Positions 50,106 to 58,687 of a DNA stretch of 64,000 nt are shown piece after piece. The position numbers and the translations under genes were made by a program. Origin of the DNA: Rhodanobacter sp. (lineage in GTDB: Bacteria > Pseudomonadota > Gammaproteobacteria > Xanthomonadales > Rhodanobacteraceae); contig SCSE01000002.1 of the NCBI GenBank assembly GCA_004298015.1, positions 62,001-126,000 of the forward strand. Reading direction: 5' to 3'. A model generated the notes under the pieces. That model saw only the letters and a list, made by a program, of their open reading frames with translations, ran no database searches and was not told the origin of the DNA. The stretch's first letter is position 1; each line of letters opens with the position of its first letter.

Positions 50106-51519
50106 GGGTAGCCTCATTGGCGGATGCGGCGGACGAAGACGGGGATGTCGGCATGTGGGTGAGCCGAGTAGCGGGCCAGATCGGGCGCTGCAGTACATCT
50201 TCGAGTCGACCCAACGCGCCGAGCGTGCGCCCAAGCGCATCGTCGGCTGCCAGTCGTGCTGTCGATGCAGCGACCTTTGCGGACAACGCGGTGTTGCTGC
50301 TGATCTGCCCGGCAGCGCGCAGCCTACGGGCGCGACGGGCTGCATCGCTGGCAGTGGCGGCTGCGGCCTTCAATTGCTGCCACGCGGCGTATCGCCCCGC
50401 ATAGTCGCTGCGGGCCGCGTCCAACGCGTTGAGAATGTGCATCTGACGGTCACGTACGGCAGCCGCAGCCTCGTCGCGTGCCGCTGCAGCGGCCTGGATG
50501 CGAGCCCCCGCGCCATGGAACAACGGCAGTTCGAGATCCACCCCGAAGCTGAAGTTCCGCGTACCACGGTCGTAGATATAGCCGGGTGCCACCGCCATTG
50601 CCGGGAAGCGTGTGCCAGTGGCAAGGCGCAGGCGCGCCTGACTCGCCCGGTAACGCGCCAGCAGGACCGACAGGTCGAGCCGGTTCCATGCGGCATCTTC
50701 GGCCAACGCGGCCGGGGGCAAGGCCGACGGTGCGGGTGGCGTGTCCAGACCAGGCCACTTAAGCCGGGCCTTTGCCAAGGTCCCCCATGGCAGGCCGAGC
50801 GCATTGGCCAGTGCCTGTTCGGCGCGATGCCGCTGCACGTGCCGGTCGGCAAGCGCGGCTTGCGCGCGCTGGAGATCGAGCTGGGCCATCAGTTCATTGC
50901 TACGCGCATCGGCGCCTGCCTGCACGCGTTGCCGAATGCCTTGAAGATAGGCTCGCCAATCCAACGTGGCGGCGCTGGCCAGCTTCTCGGCCCGACGCGT
51001 CAGCAGTACCCCACGCAGGGCACGCAACGCGCGAGTGCGGCTCTGCCATATCGCGAGTGCGGACTGGTCATGCGCAGCTTGCGTATCGGCTGCCGCCACG
51101 TCACGCCGGGCGGCCGTTTCACCCGGATGCAGCAACGGTACCAGTAGCGAAATGCCCATCGTCCAGGGCGAGCCGCTGGTGAGTCCGCTGAACGCTTTTT
51201 CAGGGCTGAGCTTGAGCGTCGGATTGGTGCGTTGGGCGGCCAGGGTGGCATCGGCGGCACGCCGGGTCGCCGCTGCGCGGGCGTAGGCCAGTCGTGGATC
51301 GAAATACCATGCAGCAACCGTGAGCCGATCAGGGGTCCACGCCGCACTGGCCTGGTCAGACAAGCCGAAGCGATGCTCAGCCGCCATCAGGCCAGGCGTG
51401 TTGAGCTGCCGCGAGGCGAGGGCACGCGCTTCGGCGTGCAGGTCAAGTGGTCGCTGGGGCGGAACCGACGCGCAGGCGACCAACAACAAGGGAAGCAAAC
51501 CGGCCAGCAGTCTTTTCAT
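50089..51519 (-). CDS. TolC-family outer-membrane factor, CzcC-like
   Basis: Outer-membrane channel protein, 476 residues. Lipoprotein-type signal (MKRLLAGLLPLLLVACAS, with the lipidated Cys in VAC). Two repeats of the long helix/beta-strand pattern are visible, for instance RTNPTLKLSPEKAFSGLTSG and FSFGVDLELPLFHGAGARIQ. First gene of the leftward efflux operon; the CusR-like box lies about 50 bp upstream of its start. Confidence 0.9.
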   Translation of the reverse strand: MKRLLAGLLPLLLVACASVPPQRPLDLHAEARALASRQLNTPGLMAAEHRFGLSDQASAAWTPDRLTVAAWYFDPRLAYARAAATRRAADATLAAQRTNPTLKLSPEKAFSGLTSGSPWTMGISLLVPLLHPGETAARRDVAAADTQAAHDQSALAIWQSRTRALRALRGVLLTRRAEKLASAATLDWRAYLQGIRQRVQAGADARSNELMAQLDLQRAQAALADRHVQRHRAEQALANALGLPWGTLAKARLKWPGLDTPPAPSALPPAALAEDAAWNRLDLSVLLARYRASQARLRLATGTRFPAMAVAPGYIYDRGTRNFSFGVDLELPLFHGAGARIQAAAAARDEAAAAVRDRQMHILNALDAARSDYAGRYAAWQQLKAAAATASDAARRARRLRAAGQISSNTALSAKVAASTARLAADDALGRTLGALGRLEDVLQRPIWPATRLTHMPTSPSSSAASANEATHAHRY

Positions 51520-51565
51520 GGCGCCATGCTAGCCACCCGGGCATGGTGGAAACCGCTCGGCAAGA

Positions 51566-51579
51566 TGACAATCCTGTCA
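51566..51579. promoter_or_regulatory. CusR/CopR-like operator box
   Basis: TGACAATCCTGTCA is a perfect TGACA-N4-TGTCA palindrome, close to the CusR box of E. coli (ATGACAANNTTGTCAT). It lies between the kinase stop codon and the outer-membrane-factor gene, 47-60 bp before that gene's ATG. It is the best candidate site for the adjacent response regulator to control the efflux operon. Confidence 0.65.
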
Positions 51580-51581
51580 CT

Positions 51582-52937
51582 TTACGGGGCGTCGATACCT
51601 GCCGGAAAGCACAGGACCACCGTGGTACCTGCACCCGGTGTACTCTCCAGGCGAATCGTGCCGCCGTGCAGATCGACAATCGTCTTGACGATCGACAGGC
51701 CAAGCCCGGTGCCTTGTCCGGCGTCGCGCCTGCGGGCGGTATCGGCCTGGTAGAAACGGTCAAACAAGTGGGGAAGGTGGATAGCATCGATACCTTCGCC
51801 ATGGTCACGTATCCCCAACGTGACCTCCTTCTCGTTGTTACCGCTGACCTCGACGAGGATGTCGCCCCCGGTGTTCGAATGTCGAATCGCATTGGTCAGC
51901 AGGTTTGCCACCGCCTGTCGAAATAGCAAAGGATCGGCGTACAGCGAGGCCTTGCCGTCGACCCGGATCGTTACCCCGCGCCCCTGTGCCCCCGGAGCCA
52001 GCTGGGCGACGGCCCAGCTGCAGGCTTGCGCCGCATCGAAGCACTCACGATGTAGCGCGTGCTCGGCATGTTCGGCGTGGGCCATGAACAGCAGATTTTC
52101 GATCAGCACGTTGAGGCGTCGGCATTCCTCCAGCCCAGACTCCAACGCCGCGCGGTAGTCCTCGGCATCGCGGGGTCGCATCAGGCATACCTCGATTTCG
52201 CCGCTGAGGTTGCCTAGCGGGGTGCGCAGTTCGTGGGCGAGGTCGGCGGAAAATCGCGATAGCCGGGAAAAGGCTTCTTCGATCCGCGCGAGCATGGCGT
52301 TGAACACTTGCACCAACTCGTGCAGCTCGCTGGGCCACGGCGGCGACAGTGGCAGGCGCGTGGAAAGGCCGGCGGGCGTAATCGCGCGCGTAGCGGCGCT
52401 GATCCGTCGCAACGGCGACAGTCCCTTTGCGGCGATCCAGCGTCCGGTTAGCGCCAGCAGCGGAATCAGCAGCAAAAAGGCCAGCGCCAGCGCACGATGG
52501 AAATCGCTCAGCAAGGCGTCGTCACGGCTCACATCTAGCGCAAACTGCAACCGCACCGGCGGCGTACCACCAACGCCACCGAGGCCCACCGTGGTCAATG
52601 CATACACCTTTGAATGGACGCGCAACTGGATCACCTGGGGAGACGTGCTGGCGGGCGGAAACAGCTCAAGCGGCAGTAGCGTGCTCATCCCCGTCGTTCC
52701 CCCCAGAACCTTGCCATTCGCGTCGAGCACGCGCGCCTGATACTGACGAAAGCGCGATGCGTCGGTTTCCTTGGCGATTTCAGCGATCAGCGCCTGCGGA
52801 TCCCCGTTTGCTTCCTCCAGGTCCGTGCGCAATTCCGCCACCTTCGACTGCAGAAAGCGGACATGCTCGCGCTGGAAATTGGTGGACAGGCTCCAATTGG
52901 TGACGCCGGCAAACAACGCGACGGCGAGTAGCGCCAT
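51582..52937 (-). CDS. sensor histidine kinase, CusS-like
   Basis: Inner-membrane sensor kinase, about 451 residues from ATG 52937. Two membrane helices flank a periplasmic sensor (about 20-140); then HAMP (LTGRWIAAKGLSPLRRISAA), a dimerisation helix with the phospho-acceptor His in SADLAHELRTPLGNLSGEIE, and an ATPase domain (VANLLTNAIRHS, IRDHGEGID, GQGTGLGLSIVKTIVDLHGG). The ATG lies inside the first helix: in-frame codons back to the TAG at 52992-52994 read RSPSIDARLTLLYTV, the usual N-terminus, with no ATG, GTG or TTG. A non-standard start such as CTG is therefore likely. Pairs with the response regulator upstream. Confidence 0.9.
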   Translation of the reverse strand: MALLAVALFAGVTNWSLSTNFQREHVRFLQSKVAELRTDLEEANGDPQALIAEIAKETDASRFRQYQARVLDANGKVLGGTTGMSTLLPLELFPPASTSPQVIQLRVHSKVYALTTVGLGGVGGTPPVRLQFALDVSRDDALLSDFHRALALAFLLLIPLLALTGRWIAAKGLSPLRRISAATRAITPAGLSTRLPLSPPWPSELHELVQVFNAMLARIEEAFSRLSRFSADLAHELRTPLGNLSGEIEVCLMRPRDAEDYRAALESGLEECRRLNVLIENLLFMAHAEHAEHALHRECFDAAQACSWAVAQLAPGAQGRGVTIRVDGKASLYADPLLFRQAVANLLTNAIRHSNTGGDILVEVSGNNEKEVTLGIRDHGEGIDAIHLPHLFDRFYQADTARRRDAGQGTGLGLSIVKTIVDLHGGTIRLESTPGAGTTVVLCFPAGIDAP

Positions 52938-52998
52938 GACCGTGTACAGCAGGGTCAGCCGGGCGTCGATCGATGGTGATCGCCAGCGCTGCTATCGG

Positions 52999-53679
52999 TT
53001 ACTGCGCATCGCTATCCAGCATGTAGCCTGCGCCACGCACGGTGTGCAGCATGGGTCGAGGGAAGGGGGCGTCGAGTTTGGCGCGTAGTCGCCGGACCGC
53101 GACATCGACGACATTGGTCTGGGTCTCGAAGAACACGCCCCAGACACTTTCGGCAATCAAGGTGCGCGACAGCACCCGGCCGCGATGGCGGGCGAGCAGA
53201 AGCAGCACGGCATACTCCCTGGGCGTCAATGACAATATCTGTCCGTCGCGTGTCACCTGATGACGCAGCGCATCGATGACCAGTCCGTCGATCTCGAGGG
53301 TCGCTGCGCCCGCGGCCGGCTCGAAGCGACGTACCAGGTTTTGCAGCCGCGCCAGCAATTCGGCGAAGGCGAACGGCTTGACCAGATAGTCGTCGCCGCC
53401 CAGTTCGAAACCGCGTATGCGATCCTCCACATGATCACGTGCGGTGAGAAACAACACCGGCGTACGAATGCCTTCGGCGCGCAAGGTCTTCACGATGCTG
53501 AAGCCATCGTGTCTCGGCAGCATCACATCCAGAATCACCGCGTCAAAGTCGTGTTGGCGCAGCAGGGTCAACGCCTCGAGGCCGTCTTCGGCCAATTCAA
53601 CCGCGAAGCCCTGTTCACCAAGGCCTTGCGCCAGATAGCGCCGGGCCTTGGCTTCATCTTCGGCGACGAGAATCCGCAT
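52999..53679 (-). CDS. OmpR-family response regulator, CusR/CopR-like
   Basis: 226 residues. Receiver domain with acidic pocket (MRILVAEDEAKARRYLAQGL), phospho-acceptor Asp in DAVILDVMLPRHDGFS, and Lys in YLVKPFAFAELLARL. The C-terminal winged helix has LTPREYAVLLLLARHRGRVL and VAVRRLRAKLDAPFPRPMLH. It heads a two-gene unit with the kinase; its likely target is the TGACA-N4-TGTCA box before the efflux operon. Confidence 0.93.
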   Translation of the reverse strand: MRILVAEDEAKARRYLAQGLGEQGFAVELAEDGLEALTLLRQHDFDAVILDVMLPRHDGFSIVKTLRAEGIRTPVLFLTARDHVEDRIRGFELGGDDYLVKPFAFAELLARLQNLVRRFEPAAGAATLEIDGLVIDALRHQVTRDGQILSLTPREYAVLLLLARHRGRVLSRTLIAESVWGVFFETQTNVVDVAVRRLRAKLDAPFPRPMLHTVRGAGYMLDSDAQ

Positions 53680-53801
53680 GGTGCTGAGCTATCACGAGGG
53701 CGGCGGGGAGGACGGTCATCATAGAGCGAAGCACAATCCGGTGGACGGTTTGCCCACGGTCTCTGTAGATTAGTCCGGTCTTGTGGCGCAGAAGTGAAGC
53801 A

Positions 53802-54845
53802 ATGAACGATTGTGGATTTCCCGGCAAGACCATACGGGTTCTGCTGGTTTCGATGACGCTGCTGGGTGCCGTCGGCGGGTCCGTGCTGGCGGCAGCGGCC
53901 ACCCCCCTCGCCACGACGGTGGACTCGCTGCCATTGCGGGAGGTTGCTGACATTCCGCTGGGCGGCCACCCCACGCGTTTCGACTATGCAAGCTACGACG
54001 CACGGCGGCATTTGCTCTTCATGGCGCACCTTGGCGACAGCACGGTGGTGGTATTTGATACCACCGCGCAACGCGTGATTGCGAGGATCCCGGACATCAG
54101 CAAGGTGCATGGGGTGCTGGTCATTCCCCAGCTGGGGAGGGTCTATGCCTCGGCCACCGGCAGCAACCAGGTGGTGGCGATCGATGAGGACACCCTGAAG
54201 GTCATCGCCCGGGCACCCGCTGGAATTTACCCCGACGGCATGGCGTATGCGCCGGCCGAACACAAGCTGTATGTCTCCGACGAACAGGGCGACACCGACA
54301 CGGTGATCGACGTGCGCACCAACCAGCGGGTGGCGACCATCGCGCTCGGGGGCGACGTCGGCAATACCCAGTACGACCCGGTCACCGGGCATGTCTTCGC
54401 CAATGTGCAGACACGCCGGCAGCTGGTCGAAATCGACCCGTCTGTCGATCGGGTGATCTCGCGAATCGATTTGCCTGGGGCGAGGGGCAATCATGGCCTG
54501 CTGATCGATCCGTCCTCGCGACTCGCCTTCATTGCCTGCGAGGACAACAACAAGCTGCTGGTACTGAACATGGCAAGCCGCCGGGTGGTCGCATCGTTCG
54601 AGGTGGGCGGCGATCCCGACGTGCTTGCTATCGACCCGGACCTCGGCTGGGTCTACGTGGCCAGCGAAAGCGGCATCGTCTCGATCTTCAAGCTGCGCCA
54701 TGGCCGCGTGAGCAAGCTTGGTCAAGCGCTGCTTGGTCCGAATGCGCACGTGGTTGTCGTGGATCCGGCAACCCATCTAGCGTACTTCCCGCTCAAGAAC
54801 TTCCATGGCCAACCGGTGCTCCGGATCATGAGCGCGATCCATTGA
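53802..54845 (+). CDS. YncE-type periplasmic beta-propeller protein, copy 1
   Basis: 347 residues with a signal peptide (VLLVSMTLLGAVGGSVLAAA). The body is a seven-bladed YVTN/YncE-like propeller: recurring blade sequences such as FDYASYDARRHLLFMAHLGD, VYASATGSNQVVAIDEDTLK and LYVSDEQGDTDTVIDVRTNQ, then LAFIACEDNNKLLVLNMASR. Probably exported. It shares the fold with the second copy at 61598. Divergent from the response regulator (122-bp gap). The function of this family is unclear; E. coli YncE is tied to iron-responsive TonB receptor YncD by gene order. Confidence 0.85.
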   Translation: MNDCGFPGKTIRVLLVSMTLLGAVGGSVLAAAATPLATTVDSLPLREVADIPLGGHPTRFDYASYDARRHLLFMAHLGDSTVVVFDTTAQRVIARIPDISKVHGVLVIPQLGRVYASATGSNQVVAIDEDTLKVIARAPAGIYPDGMAYAPAEHKLYVSDEQGDTDTVIDVRTNQRVATIALGGDVGNTQYDPVTGHVFANVQTRRQLVEIDPSVDRVISRIDLPGARGNHGLLIDPSSRLAFIACEDNNKLLVLNMASRRVVASFEVGGDPDVLAIDPDLGWVYVASESGIVSIFKLRHGRVSKLGQALLGPNAHVVVVDPATHLAYFPLKNFHGQPVLRIMSAIH

Positions 54846-54953
54846 CGTCCGTTTCATGTCGGAGTCCCCGGTGCTCAAGTGGGGTTTGTCCTGCTTACTG
54901 CCTACACCGGGGCCATTGGGTGCCTTTCTCTACGGACTGGGCTGTCGCGAGTT

Positions 54954-56345
54954 TCAGTGCTCGATCCTGTGCAAGCCGGGTGTCGGGAAGTGCAAATCCA
55001 CGATCAGTCCGGGCCGTGCGTCGCCCAGCACTAATTTGATCCCGTGCAGGTCGCACACCGCGGCAACCAGGGACAGGCCAAGGCCTGCGCCGGGCGCGCT
55101 GCGGGAGCTGTCCATACGCACGAAACGTTTCAAGACATCGTCCCGCGCTTGCGCTGGAATACCTGCGCCATTGTCGACGATCCGGCCGGTCACGATACCG
55201 TGCTGGTTTCGCAGCCTCACGGAAATGGATGAGCCGGCTGGCGTGTGGTGCAAGGCGTTTTCGATCAGGTTGGCGAGCATCTGGGCCAGCAAGGCACGGT
55301 CGCCGTGCAGGTGCACTCCGCCAGCGATCTCGGCGTGAAACAGGTGATCGCTATCTTCGGCTACCGGCCGATAGGTCTCGGCAACGTGCTCGAACAAGGC
55401 GGAGAGGTCGACCTGCTCGAAGCCGCTGCGGCGCTGCCGTGCCTCAACATCGGCGATGCGCAGCAAGGCCCGGAAGGTGGCCTGGATACTGTCGACGTCC
55501 GCGATGGTCTGGTGCACCACCGAGGCAGGAACGGTTTTTCCAGGGGCTTCCAGCAGACTGGTTTCCAGCCGCTGACGCATCATGCTCAAGGGCGTGCGCA
55601 AATCGTGTGCGATGTTGTTGGACACCTGGCGCATACCTTCCATCAGCACGCGCATGCGCTGGAGCATGCGATTGAACCGTGTCGCCAGGCGATCGATTTC
55701 ATCGCCGCGTCCGCTGCCGCTCAGCGGCAGCTCACGCTCACCTTCGAGGATGCGCTCGGCACTGACACCGAGGGCATCGACGCGATGCAGGTAGCGCCAG
55801 CTCACCAAACTGCCGCTCAGCAGCACCAGGGTGATCGCGAACAGGCCAAGCTCGATGAAGGCGTGGGTCAGCATTTCCCCCAGTTCGATGACAGAGCGAT
55901 TGTCGCGCCCGAGTACCAGCCAGCGTCCGTCAGGGAGGTGTGTGACCAGCAGATGCACCTGATCGGCATCGCCGCGGTCTTTGCCGATAGCACCCTGCAG
56001 CGGCACGACATGCCAGCCGACAGCACGCGGGCGATAGTGCAGGTTGCCGATTATCAGATGGCCCGAGGCATCGCTGAGAAGATAGTACGCCGATCCGCCA
56101 GCGTGTCCTGCCATCTGCTGCTGAAGTTGCAGCCGGAGCTTTCGATCGAGGTCGGCCGTACGCAGGCTGAGCATCTCGCTGGCCACCTGGTCACGCAGCT
56201 CGCCCTCGGTGTAGCGGTTGATTTGCTGCCACACGATGCCGAGCAAGATCGAGACCAGCAATGCGAACAAGCCGGCCTGCCACAGCGCCATCCGAAACGC
56301 TGCGGTATGAAACAGCGGGCCGCGCAGGCGATCAGTCAGCTGCAC
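54954..56345 (-). CDS. sensor histidine kinase of second two-component system
   Basis: 463 residues from a GTG start at 56345 that overlaps the regulator gene by 14 bp. First membrane helix FRMALWQAGLFALLVSILLG, a periplasmic domain (about 45-150), second helix LGLFAITLVLLSGSLVSW, HAMP, phospho-acceptor His in VSNNIAHDLRTPLSMMRQRL, and ATPase blocks ANLIENALHHTP, VDNGAGIPAQ and GAGLGLSLVAAVCDLHGI. The signal is unknown. It converges with the YncE gene 108 bp away. Confidence 0.9.
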   Translation of the reverse strand: MQLTDRLRGPLFHTAAFRMALWQAGLFALLVSILLGIVWQQINRYTEGELRDQVASEMLSLRTADLDRKLRLQLQQQMAGHAGGSAYYLLSDASGHLIIGNLHYRPRAVGWHVVPLQGAIGKDRGDADQVHLLVTHLPDGRWLVLGRDNRSVIELGEMLTHAFIELGLFAITLVLLSGSLVSWRYLHRVDALGVSAERILEGERELPLSGSGRGDEIDRLATRFNRMLQRMRVLMEGMRQVSNNIAHDLRTPLSMMRQRLETSLLEAPGKTVPASVVHQTIADVDSIQATFRALLRIADVEARQRRSGFEQVDLSALFEHVAETYRPVAEDSDHLFHAEIAGGVHLHGDRALLAQMLANLIENALHHTPAGSSISVRLRNQHGIVTGRIVDNGAGIPAQARDDVLKRFVRMDSSRSAPGAGLGLSLVAAVCDLHGIKLVLGDARPGLIVDLHFPTPGLHRIEH

Positions 56346-57009
56346 GCAGGATGTAGCCAACGCCGCGCACGGTGTGCAGTAGCGGTTGCTCAAAGTCGCG
56401 ATCAATTTTGGCACGCAGTCGACTGATGTGGGTTTCCACAACGCTGGTCTGCGGTTCGAAATGAAACTCCCACACGTGTTCAAGCAACATGCTGCGGGTT
56501 ACCACGCGGCCCGCGTGCGCGAACAAATAGTCGAGCAGCCGGAACTCACGCGGTTGCAGTTCGATGGGTCGCCCCTGGCGGCTGACTTCGCGACTGATCC
56601 GGTCGAGCGTGAGGTCGGCCAGACTGAGGCGCGTAGGCGGTTCAGCCAATCGTGGCCGTCGCGCCAGTGCGGCAATTCTTGCGTTGAGTTCGCTCATCGC
56701 GAACGGCTTGGCCAGGTAATCATCGGCACCGGCCTCAAGCCCTTCGACCCTTGAATCGACCTCGCCAAGTGCCGAGACCATAAGAATCGGCATGTTGCCC
56801 CCGCATGAACGCAGCTCGCGCAGCACGCTTAGACCGTCGAGTTGCGGCAGCATGCGGTCGAGTATCAACAGATCCCACGGTTGACTCATCGCCATCGACA
56901 GGCCCTGACGGCCGTCGCCGACGCAATTGATGCCTTCGCCGAAGTGACCCAGGCCTGCGCTGATATGTGCGGCCATAGTCTGGTTATCTTCGATGATCAG
57001 GATTTTCAT
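56332..57009 (-). CDS. OmpR-family response regulator of second system
   Basis: 225 residues. Receiver: MKILIIEDNQTMAAHISAGL, Asp in LLILDRMLPQLDGLS, and Lys in DYLAKPFAMSELNAR. DNA-binding domain: LQPREFRLLDYLFAHAGRVV and VETHISRLRAKIDRDFEQPL. Translationally coupled to the kinase. Likely regulates a neighbouring gene such as the TonB receptor, but this is not shown by the sequence. Confidence 0.92.
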   Translation of the reverse strand: MKILIIEDNQTMAAHISAGLGHFGEGINCVGDGRQGLSMAMSQPWDLLILDRMLPQLDGLSVLRELRSCGGNMPILMVSALGEVDSRVEGLEAGADDYLAKPFAMSELNARIAALARRPRLAEPPTRLSLADLTLDRISREVSRQGRPIELQPREFRLLDYLFAHAGRVVTRSMLLEHVWEFHFEPQTSVVETHISRLRAKIDRDFEQPLLHTVRGVGYILRAAD

Positions 57010-57372
57010 GGGGCGCCGTCAACTGGACTTGTGTCTGGACTCGTACCGCACCTCAGGGGAATGCGGATCAAAGACAGTTCTTACCAATCAGTAAATCTGG
57101 TGCAGCCCGACGGTCATATCACGTGACTAATGTCAGAACGATGACATCGCCTGATCGTTCTCGCCATAGTGTCTTCGGGCTAGCGCCTATCCCTTCCAAA
57201 TCGATGACCAAAATATTCCAGAAAGAAGGTGTCAGAGGATCGGAGGGCAACTCGTTCCGGATCGATCACCAGACCACCGTCAGGCAGGCCACCTTGGTGG
57301 GTAACGGACCGCGGCATTGCGCTCGAGCCAAAGGCGATGTTCGGTACATCGAGACACGATGACGGACTCGCC
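57010..57372. promoter_or_regulatory. divergent intergenic region with nested palindromes
   Basis: Between the second regulator and the transposase-like gene. ATGTCA-N6-TGACAT (57130-57147) and AGAACGAT-N11-ATCGTTCT (57135-57161) overlap, forming nested inverted repeats 120-150 bp before the regulator's start. Candidate autoregulatory site. No other gene is seen. Confidence 0.4.
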
Positions 57373-58326
57373 ATGCCGCTGCACGAGCAGGGGGTTGCGC
57401 TTCCAAATCACACCGAAGCGCATTGGCGTGTGCAGGCCGGAATACGTCGTCGCGGAACAGACGAACGAATCTTGTCATTGCATTTGCGCGGATTTTCGCT
57501 ACCGGCTATCCAGCAGCGACTGAAGGTCGCGCATGACGTGGATGTGCCATTGAGCTATCTCGCCTCGGTTGTTCATGCTCCGACGCATGAGGTTACGGTG
57601 TGGCGGACTCGTCCCCTTGACGCCAACTATCCGGTCATGTGCCTGGCGTCCCATCAGTTGAAGTCTGGCCCGTGTGACGAAGCCCCTGAAATCGTCTGTG
57701 TCGCGATGGGCATCACCATGGCCGGTGAGAAGGAGGTGCTCGGGTTTTGGCTTACGTCGAAACCCGACACAGCCTTCAGATGCCGCGTCTTGCGCGATTT
57801 GCGTAATCGGGGTGTAAAAAACGTACTGATTGTCTGCACCGGCGAACCGGTCGACTTTGGCCATGCAGTCCATACGGTTTTTCCGCGAACCAGGGTGCTG
57901 CCGGTCATCGGTAAGGTAGTCACGGACATGCTCGAAGGGGTGCCAGAGGCGCAGCGGGCCGAGGTTGGGGCTGCGTTGAAGCGCATCTACAGGTCTGTTG
58001 GCATCGAGGAGACAGAGCGTCACCGGCGCGAGTTCGAAACGCGCTGGGGCAGTGCGAATTTTGCGCTGTCCCAGCTGGCAGTGTTTCTCGACTATCCAGC
58101 GGAAGTACGCAAGGTTGTCGTTACCGCCTGTGGCGTGATGGAGGCCATGATCTCAAGTTTTGGCAAGGTGAGGAGGCGGCTGGAGTTCCACGCGGATGGC
58201 ACCTCGACCACGCAACTGATTTACCTCGCCATTGCCGGTACCTGCAGCGGATGGAAAATGCCGGTCAAGCGTTGGAAACCTGCCTTGAAGCAGCTCCGGT
58301 CGCGCTTCGGGCACCGACTTTCCTGA
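57373..58326 (+). CDS. IS256-like transposase lacking catalytic aspartates
   Basis: Intact frame clearly homologous to IS256/Mutator transposases: LHLRGFSLPAIQQRLK, VTVWRTRPLDANYPVM, ITMAGEKEVLGFWL, LRDLRNRGVKNVLIVC, FLDYPAEVRKVVVTA and late WKMPVKRWKPALKQLRSRFG. The catalytic Asp expected after YPVMCL (normally YLDALR) is Ala 92, and the second (normally CVDGL) is Gly 157; the Cys/His motif in the insertion region is also lost, while the Glu 257 position is kept. Counting is from ATG 57373; starts at 57337 or GTG 57229 are possible. No terminal repeats found. Either a degenerate IS still open by chance or a domesticated protein. Confidence 0.75.
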   Translation: MPLHEQGVALPNHTEAHWRVQAGIRRRGTDERILSLHLRGFSLPAIQQRLKVAHDVDVPLSYLASVVHAPTHEVTVWRTRPLDANYPVMCLASHQLKSGPCDEAPEIVCVAMGITMAGEKEVLGFWLTSKPDTAFRCRVLRDLRNRGVKNVLIVCTGEPVDFGHAVHTVFPRTRVLPVIGKVVTDMLEGVPEAQRAEVGAALKRIYRSVGIEETERHRREFETRWGSANFALSQLAVFLDYPAEVRKVVVTACGVMEAMISSFGKVRRRLEFHADGTSTTQLIYLAIAGTCSGWKMPVKRWKPALKQLRSRFGHRLS

Positions 58327-58687
58327 CATGAGCCGGGTTCAGTGATGCGGTGCTGGAGTATCTCCCGCACGGTACTTCTAGGCAGCCTTCCATTCACGCC
58401 ATCGGCGGCGTCCAATGCTTGCGGGCATTGCGCAAGGGTGCGCGCTGCGCGTGACTGCGAAACGGCCAAGTGCCAGGCGATTCCGTTCCAGCGGAACGAC
58501 AGGCTGCAGGAGTCGCCACTGCAACCGCCGCAGCATACCGATCGGTAAGTTTTTCGCCACGGGGCTGTCATTGCGTCCGCCTAGCCTGCCGACGTTAACA
58601 CGGGGTTTATCTCATAGCTGGATCACCTGCCGATGCCTGCATCGCAGGCATCACGCGTCGGTTTTGACTAAAACGAGGTCTTGTTCA
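58327..58687. other. leader region of the TonB receptor gene
   Basis: 361 bp with no supported gene. Presumably holds the receptor promoter. A minus-strand frame (58571 to 58221) runs over it into the end of the transposase-like gene without recognisable domains. Confidence 0.35.
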
